DNA of 64,000 nt from the NCBI RefSeq assembly GCF_007997015.1, contig NZ_VOSM01000003.1, forward strand, positions 248,001 through 312,000. The letters run 5' to 3'. The translations under genes and the position numbers were made by a program. Positions 60,183 to 64,000 of the stretch are shown in pieces (the stretch's first letter is position 1; each line of letters starts with the position of its first letter). The stretch comes from Lujinxingia vulgaris. GTDB taxonomy: Bacteria; Myxococcota_A; Bradymonadia; Bradymonadales; Bradymonadaceae. Under the pieces are notes generated by a model. That model had not been told where the DNA came from. It did not search any database and saw only the letters and a program-made list of their open reading frames with translations.

Positions 60183-61796
60183 TTAGAAAAAACGCGAGAC
60201 GATAAAGCCCAGGGCGGCCAGCACCAGCACCACACCGACGATGATCTGGGTTTTGGGATCGAGCTTCGTGGCACCGGCCTTATCAACCTCGGCTGCACGA
60301 AGCGCCGAGGGGCCTACCTGCGCCGGGCCCACAGCCACCTCGGAGGTGTTCTCTCGTCGGGGCAGGGTTGGCTGGGCGCCTGAACGCTGTTCCGCTGGCG
60401 CGACAGGCGATCTGCCGGACGCTCGCGACCTCTCGGGCAGCTCCGGAGATCGGTGATGCGGGTTCGTCTCGGGCTCAAGCTCCAGCGGATCATCGGCCCA
60501 GTCATCCTCGAAGGTCGGCAGCGGGCCGGAGCGCGAGATCGACTCCCGGGCGACCGCGTCATGTGCGCCGGAGAAGCGAACCTCATCAAAGAGCTCGGTC
60601 TTCTCGTTGGCGAAGTCTGCGGGCACGCTCTTGAGGCTTGTGGCGTCATCGGCGCGCGCGAAGTCGTCTTCGAGGCTCACCTGGGCGTAGGCCCCGCTTA
60701 AACGAACTTCTTCGGGGATCTCCTGCATCGGAGCCGTGCTCTCTTCGATCTCCCCGACTTTAATCGGCGCGGGAACGGGTGTGGGCGCTTTTCGCGCGGT
60801 GCGCGCCCGTGGGTCTCGGCCCCGCGGACCGGATTCTGATGCGGACGCGCGCGCGAGCGACTCAAGCGCTGGATCCTCTTGCTCAAAGAGATCCTGGAGA
60901 AGTTTGCCGCTCTCCAGGCCGGTGTGCCCCGGGGCGATCTCGGCCAGCACCTGGCTGAGGGCCTGAGAGAAGTCGTAGGCGCTCTGATAGCGGTCCTCGC
61001 GCTTTCGGGCCAGGGCGCGCTCCACCACCTCGACGAGACTCTCGGGCAGCCCGTTACGCATCTCGCGAATCGGGCGGATGTCGGCCTGGCGCGCGCGCTT
61101 GAGCATGGTCAGCGGATCGTCGCACTGGCCGTAGACCGAGCGGCCCGTGAGCATCTCGTAGAGGCAGATGCCCACCGAGAACAGATCGGATCGGTGGTCC
61201 AGAGGCTCATCCCAGGCCTGCTCGGGGCTCATGTAGCCGAACTTACCCTTGATGACGCCGGCGCGGGTGCGCTCGCGCATCTTCGAATCGAACTTAGCGA
61301 TGCCGAAGTCGATGAGTTTGACCTCGCCGAGCACGCTTAAGAGGATGTTCTGCGGGCTGATGTCGCGGTGGACCAGCTGCAGCGGGCGCCCATCGCTGCC
61401 GGTGCGGGTGTGCGCGAACTGCAGGCCGTTGCACACATCGCGGGCGATCTGCACCGCCGTTGCCACCGGGACCGCATAGCTGCGCCGGGCGCCTTCGGCC
61501 AGAACGGCGTGGAGGTCGCGACCGTTGACGTACTCCATGACGAGAAAGAAGTTCCCGTCTTCGCTTCCCACATCGTAGAGGCTGGAGATGTTGTTGTGCC
61601 GCAACACCGCGATGAGTTTGGCCTCTTCGAGCAGCATCCGCGTGAAGCTGCGGTCGGCGGCCAGGTGGCGGTGCAACACTTTGACGACGCAGGGCTGTAC
61701 CAGGTCGCCGTAGCGCATCGCGTGCGCCAGGTAGACTTCGGCCATGCCGCCGACGCCAATCCGCTCGATGAGGCGATAGGGTCCGAGTGATCGCAC
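60183..61796 (-). CDS. Tail-anchored Ser/Thr protein kinase
   Basis: Hanks-type kinase. From the GTG at 61796 (AAGGA 8 nt upstream) it starts right before YRLIERIGVGGMAEVYLA. Catalytic Lys39 (VVKVL), HRDISPQN (143-150), DFG (163-165), FGYMSPEQ. After the kinase domain (about 280) comes a long acidic/Pro linker with repeated phrases (EVRLSGAYAQVSLEDDFARADD, EVRFSGAHDAV). A single C-terminal membrane helix, TQIIVGVVLVLAALGFIVSRFF, anchors it. The open frame extends to an ATG at 61892, but a candidate promoter (61900-61927) would make that start leaderless. All catalytic residues are present. Confidence 0.9.
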   Translation of the reverse strand: MRSLGPYRLIERIGVGGMAEVYLAHAMRYGDLVQPCVVKVLHRHLAADRSFTRMLLEEAKLIAVLRHNNISSLYDVGSEDGNFFLVMEYVNGRDLHAVLAEGARRSYAVPVATAVQIARDVCNGLQFAHTRTGSDGRPLQLVHRDISPQNILLSVLGEVKLIDFGIAKFDSKMRERTRAGVIKGKFGYMSPEQAWDEPLDHRSDLFSVGICLYEMLTGRSVYGQCDDPLTMLKRARQADIRPIREMRNGLPESLVEVVERALARKREDRYQSAYDFSQALSQVLAEIAPGHTGLESGKLLQDLFEQEDPALESLARASASESGPRGRDPRARTARKAPTPVPAPIKVGEIEESTAPMQEIPEEVRLSGAYAQVSLEDDFARADDATSLKSVPADFANEKTELFDEVRFSGAHDAVARESISRSGPLPTFEDDWADDPLELEPETNPHHRSPELPERSRASGRSPVAPAEQRSGAQPTLPRRENTSEVAVGPAQVGPSALRAAEVDKAGATKLDPKTQIIVGVVLVLAALGFIVSRFF

Positions 61797-61899
61797 CGTG
61801 GGAATCCTTGGGTCGGCAAGAGGGCCGGGGGGCAACAGTGAGGAAGGCGGGCAGGGGCGCAGGCCGAAAGTTACGGGCGGCCCTTTCGTCATCGCGCCG

Positions 61900-61927
61900 A
61901 TTGTATCCCATCAACCTGTGTTGACAA
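61900..61927 (-). promoter_or_regulatory. Candidate promoter for the tail-anchored kinase gene
   Basis: On the minus strand TTGTCA (61927-61922) and TACAAT (61905-61900) are separated by 16 bp, each five of six matches to consensus. Its predicted transcription start, near 61893, falls at the far start codon 61892, which favours the inner start at 61796. The 338-bp region 61797-62134 holds this promoter and the divergent one, and no gene. Confidence 0.5.
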
Positions 61928-61952
61928 CCGCGCCGGCGGCTGTGCTGCTGCC

Positions 61953-61982
61953 TTGACACTGATTCGGCCCCACCCCTACACT
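61953..61982 (+). promoter_or_regulatory. Candidate sigma70-type promoter for the 62135 gene
   Basis: TTGACA (61953-61958, perfect), 18-bp spacer and TACACT (61977-61982, four of six). It lies about 150 bp upstream of the gene at 62135 and divergent from the kinase promoter. Confidence 0.55.
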
Positions 61983-62134
61983 TCGCCGGCGTTCTCGAAG
62001 AAATAAGTTGGCGTCGGCGTGCCAGTTCTTAGCCTTGAAGCCCCCAGGAGGGCCGGCTGGTTCCGGGTCGAAGACGCGCGCGTCGTGTCGCTTACACGGG
62101 TTGTGCCACGGATGAGATAGGGAGGATGGCGTAC

Positions 62135-62551
62135 ATGGTCACCAACGATAAGATTGAGAACTTTATCATCGAGCACGGCCTGCCTTTTGAGCAGGTTCAG
62201 GAAGGCCTGTGGTTGATTCATGACGAGATCGACTACATCGACAACATCGTCGTCTACCACACCCCGCCGGTGATCACGTTTCGCGTCAAGCTGATGGATG
62301 CCCCCGAGAAGGGCACCCGCGACGCGCTCTTTAAGCGTCTGCTGGAGCTCAACGCCACCTCGATGGTCGCCGGCGCTTACGGTCTGGAAGACGACGCGGT
62401 GGTGATTGTTGATACCCTGCAGAGTGAGAACCTGGACCACAATGAGTTCCAGGCCACCATCGACGCGCTGGCGATCGCGGTGCGCGAGCACTACGAAGAG
62501 CTGCGCGCGATTGTCGGTCAGCCCAAATCAACCGCCCAGGCGTCTTCCTGA
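62135..62551 (+). CDS. YbjN/CesT-like protein
   Basis: Cytoplasmic protein of 138 residues with the alpha-beta pattern of the YbjN and type III chaperone-like superfamily: IENFIIEHGLPFEQVQEGLWLIHDE, VITFRVKLMD, DALFKRLLELNATSMVAGAYGLEDDAVVIVDTLQSENLDHNEFQATIDALAIAVREHYEEL. Of two in-frame ATGs, 62135 has GGAGG 9 nt upstream while 62126 directly abuts it, so 62135 is chosen. No secretion system is nearby. It may be a stress-related chaperone for the adjacent PspA, an inference only. Confidence 0.82.
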   Translation: MVTNDKIENFIIEHGLPFEQVQEGLWLIHDEIDYIDNIVVYHTPPVITFRVKLMDAPEKGTRDALFKRLLELNATSMVAGAYGLEDDAVVIVDTLQSENLDHNEFQATIDALAIAVREHYEELRAIVGQPKSTAQASS

Positions 62552-62669
62552 CGCCAGCGGTCTCGCCGCCAGATGGACTAACGCCCGCACCACCTTGTTT
62601 CCGGCCTACTACTACCGCTGGAGCCTGTGAGCACAGCCCCCGGCCACAGGCACATAGGAGAGAGAATAT

Positions 62670-63443
62670 ATGGGACTCTTTAATCGGATCGGCACGCTCC
62701 TCAAAGCCAACATCAATGACCTGATCAGCCGCGCCGAGGATCCGGAGAAGATCCTCAACCAGCTCATTCTCGACATGAAAGAGCAGCTGATTCAGGCCAA
62801 GAAGCAGGTCGCGGTGACTATCGCCGACGAGAAGCGGCTCAAGAAGCAGCTCGACAATGAGCTGCAGCAGGCTCGCGACTGGGAGAAGAAGGCGATGATG
62901 GCCGTGCGCGCCGGTCGCGACGACCTGGCCCGCGAGGCGCTTTCGCGCAAAAAGGAGCACGACGACCTCAGCTCCGAGTACCAGAAGCAGTGGGAAGCGC
63001 AGAAGGCCGCTGCCGACAAACTTCGCGACTCGCTTCGCCAGCTCAACGCCAAGATCGAAGAGGCCAGCCGCAAGAAGAACCTGCTCATCGCACGTAAGAA
63101 GCGCGCCGAGGCCCAGAAGACCATCCAGGAGACGATGTCGGGCCTGAGCGACACCTCGGCCTTCGACGCCTTCGATCGCATGAGCGGCAAGATCGAACAG
63201 ATGGAAGCCGAGGCCGAAGCCAGCGCCGAGCTTGCGGAAGGCTTCAGCGGCGACGACCTCGCCGCGAAGTTCGATGCCCTGGAAGACGACCACGGCGCCG
63301 ACGAGGCGCTGATGGCCCTTAAGGCCAAGATGGGCGTCGGTGCCGAGAAGAAAGAAACCCAGTTCGACTTCGAGGAAGAAGAAGCCGAAGAGAAAGAGAC
63401 GGTCTCCGCCAAGCGCGGCACCTGGGATAGCGACGAGTTCTAA
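62670..63443 (+). CDS. pspA: PspA/IM30 family protein
   Basis: Membrane-stress protein that binds the inner leaflet. The 257-residue protein starts MGLFNRIGTLLKANINDLISRAEDPEKIL, the canonical amphipathic N-terminus, followed by long coiled-coil helices (LILDMKEQLIQAKKQVAVTI to SGLSDTSAFDAFDRM). The end is acidic, with EEEEAEEKETVSA. It is probably the second gene of the 62135 transcript. A long hairpin follows its stop. Confidence 0.93.
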   Translation: MGLFNRIGTLLKANINDLISRAEDPEKILNQLILDMKEQLIQAKKQVAVTIADEKRLKKQLDNELQQARDWEKKAMMAVRAGRDDLAREALSRKKEHDDLSSEYQKQWEAQKAAADKLRDSLRQLNAKIEEASRKKNLLIARKKRAEAQKTIQETMSGLSDTSAFDAFDRMSGKIEQMEAEAEASAELAEGFSGDDLAAKFDALEDDHGADEALMALKAKMGVGAEKKETQFDFEEEEAEEKETVSAKRGTWDSDEF

Positions 63444-63486
63444 GCCGCAGCGCATCGGCGCTGCGTAAGAAGTACGAAGGTTGCGA

Positions 63487-63529
63487 CGCTGCGGCCGAGC
63501 GCGCCCGATGGGCGTCCTCGGCCGCAGCG
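63487..63529. other. Long perfect hairpin between pspA and the nucleotidyltransferase gene
   Basis: A perfect 13-bp stem (63487-63499 with 63517-63529) encloses a 17-nt centre that itself contains a 6-bp inner stem (63501-63506 with 63510-63515, one G-U pair). No T-run follows. It may be a terminator-like or processing structure in the pspA transcript, or a site controlling the next gene. Confidence 0.6.
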
Positions 63530-63553
63530 CGTTGTGCACCACGGAGGTAAAGG

Positions 63554-64000
63554 TTGAGTGAGCACGATTCGACAACATCCGCTGACGAGGGGCAGGGGCC
63601 CGTGCCGGTCGGGGGGGTGCTGTGTGCGGGCTACGGCTCGCGGCTCGCGCCACTGACCGATGTGTTGCCCAAGCCGCTGATGCCCTTTCTGAACACGCCG
63701 ATGGTGGCGTACGCGCTGAACCATCTGGTGGGGGCGGGGGTGGAGCAGGTGGGCATCAACCTGCATCATCTGCCCGATGCGATTCCGCCTGTGGTCGACC
63801 GCCTCTGCGGCAACTTCAGGATTCGCCCGCGCTATGTGCGCGAGTGGGAGATTCTGGGCACGGCCGGCGGCGTGCGAGGCATCTGGCAGGGGCTGGAGGA
63901 GCCGGAGACGACGCTGATCGTGCTCAACGGCGACAGTATCATGAACATCGATCTGGCAGCCCAGCTTCGGGCGCATCGCCAGAGTGGGGCGCTGGCCTCG
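63554..64000 (+). CDS. Sugar nucleotidyltransferase (cut by window edge)
   Basis: N-terminal 149 residues of a nucleotidyl transferase that would make an NDP-sugar. From a TTG start with GGAGG 6 nt upstream, it holds the loop VLCAGYGSRLAPLTDVLPKPLMPF (the GxGxRLxPLT pattern with Tyr in place of the second small residue), LNTPMVAYALNHL, and IVLNGDSIMNIDL (metal-binding GD). The sequence runs to the last base, so the rest lies beyond. It could be glucose-1-phosphate or mannose-1-phosphate type; not decidable here. Confidence 0.9.
   Translation, partial: MSEHDSTTSADEGQGPVPVGGVLCAGYGSRLAPLTDVLPKPLMPFLNTPMVAYALNHLVGAGVEQVGINLHHLPDAIPPVVDRLCGNFRIRPRYVREWEILGTAGGVRGIWQGLEEPETTLIVLNGDSIMNIDLAAQLRAHRQSGALAS

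Overview
The window is GC-rich bacterial chromosome, densely packed with genes. The layout suggests a predatory or social delta-proteobacterial lineage, either Bradymonadales/Bradymonadota-like or Myxococcota-like. This is an inference from gene content: many lipoproteins with Cys-rich C-x-S-D/N-x-E/D-C repeats, several Ser/Thr kinases, FHA domains, an FHA-GAF-sigma54 activator, PilZ and DUF4388 proteins, an AgmX/PglI-type domain, and small ribbon-helix-helix proteins of a type I associate with delta-proteobacteria. I found no insertion sequences, phage genes, CRISPR arrays, rRNA or tRNA.

Layout. (1) 1-14123, minus strand: pyruvate kinase (cut by the window edge), a Cys-rich lipoprotein, a TAT-exported molybdoenzyme with a beta-barrel-like partner, a CDP-alcohol phosphotransferase, PilZ, DUF1285, two related proteins of unknown function, a metallophosphoesterase and a 1267-residue CARDB/PPC lipoprotein. 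(2) 14509-29368, plus strand: a membrane protein, an aberrant acyl-CoA synthetase, PilZ-dapF-lipoprotein-SCP2-like, tdk-hpt behind a proline-rich leader ORF, then a long operon with a HEAT-repeat lipoprotein, a degenerate-receiver/DUF4388 protein, a lipoprotein, a pseudokinase-GYF-TM-AgmX fusion, tsaE, a CPBP protease and small genes. (3) 29395-45432, mainly minus strand: TIGR02757-type protein, then a phospho-signalling cluster (double FHA, TPR lipoprotein, Ser/Thr kinase, DUF5683-like protein, FHA-sigma54 activator, two lipoproteins), preceded by phoH and membrane proteins. (4) 45535-52621: mazG, a Cys-rich lipoprotein, a CBM9-like lipoprotein, and a murC-like/murD pair. (5) 52605-59678, minus strand: stand-alone biotin carrier and biotin carboxylase, a TrxB-like flavoprotein lacking the CxxC, folE, ruvB-ruvA-ruvC, a low-molecular-weight phosphatase and a PLP enzyme. 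(6) 59814-64000: a small protein, a tail-anchored Ser/Thr kinase, a YbjN/CesT-like protein, PspA and the start of a sugar nucleotidyltransferase.

Functionally the window mixes housekeeping (pyk, dapF, tdk, hpt, tsaE, mazG, murC/murD, acc, folE, ruvABC, pspA) with a large surface-lipoprotein and phospho-signalling repertoire. The most unusual items are the pseudokinase-GYF-AgmX fusion (architecture reminiscent of the Myxococcus gliding protein GltJ/AgmX), the FHA/kinase/sigma54 operon, the short PPP-containing leader ORF overlapping tdk, and several enzymes missing hallmark catalytic residues.
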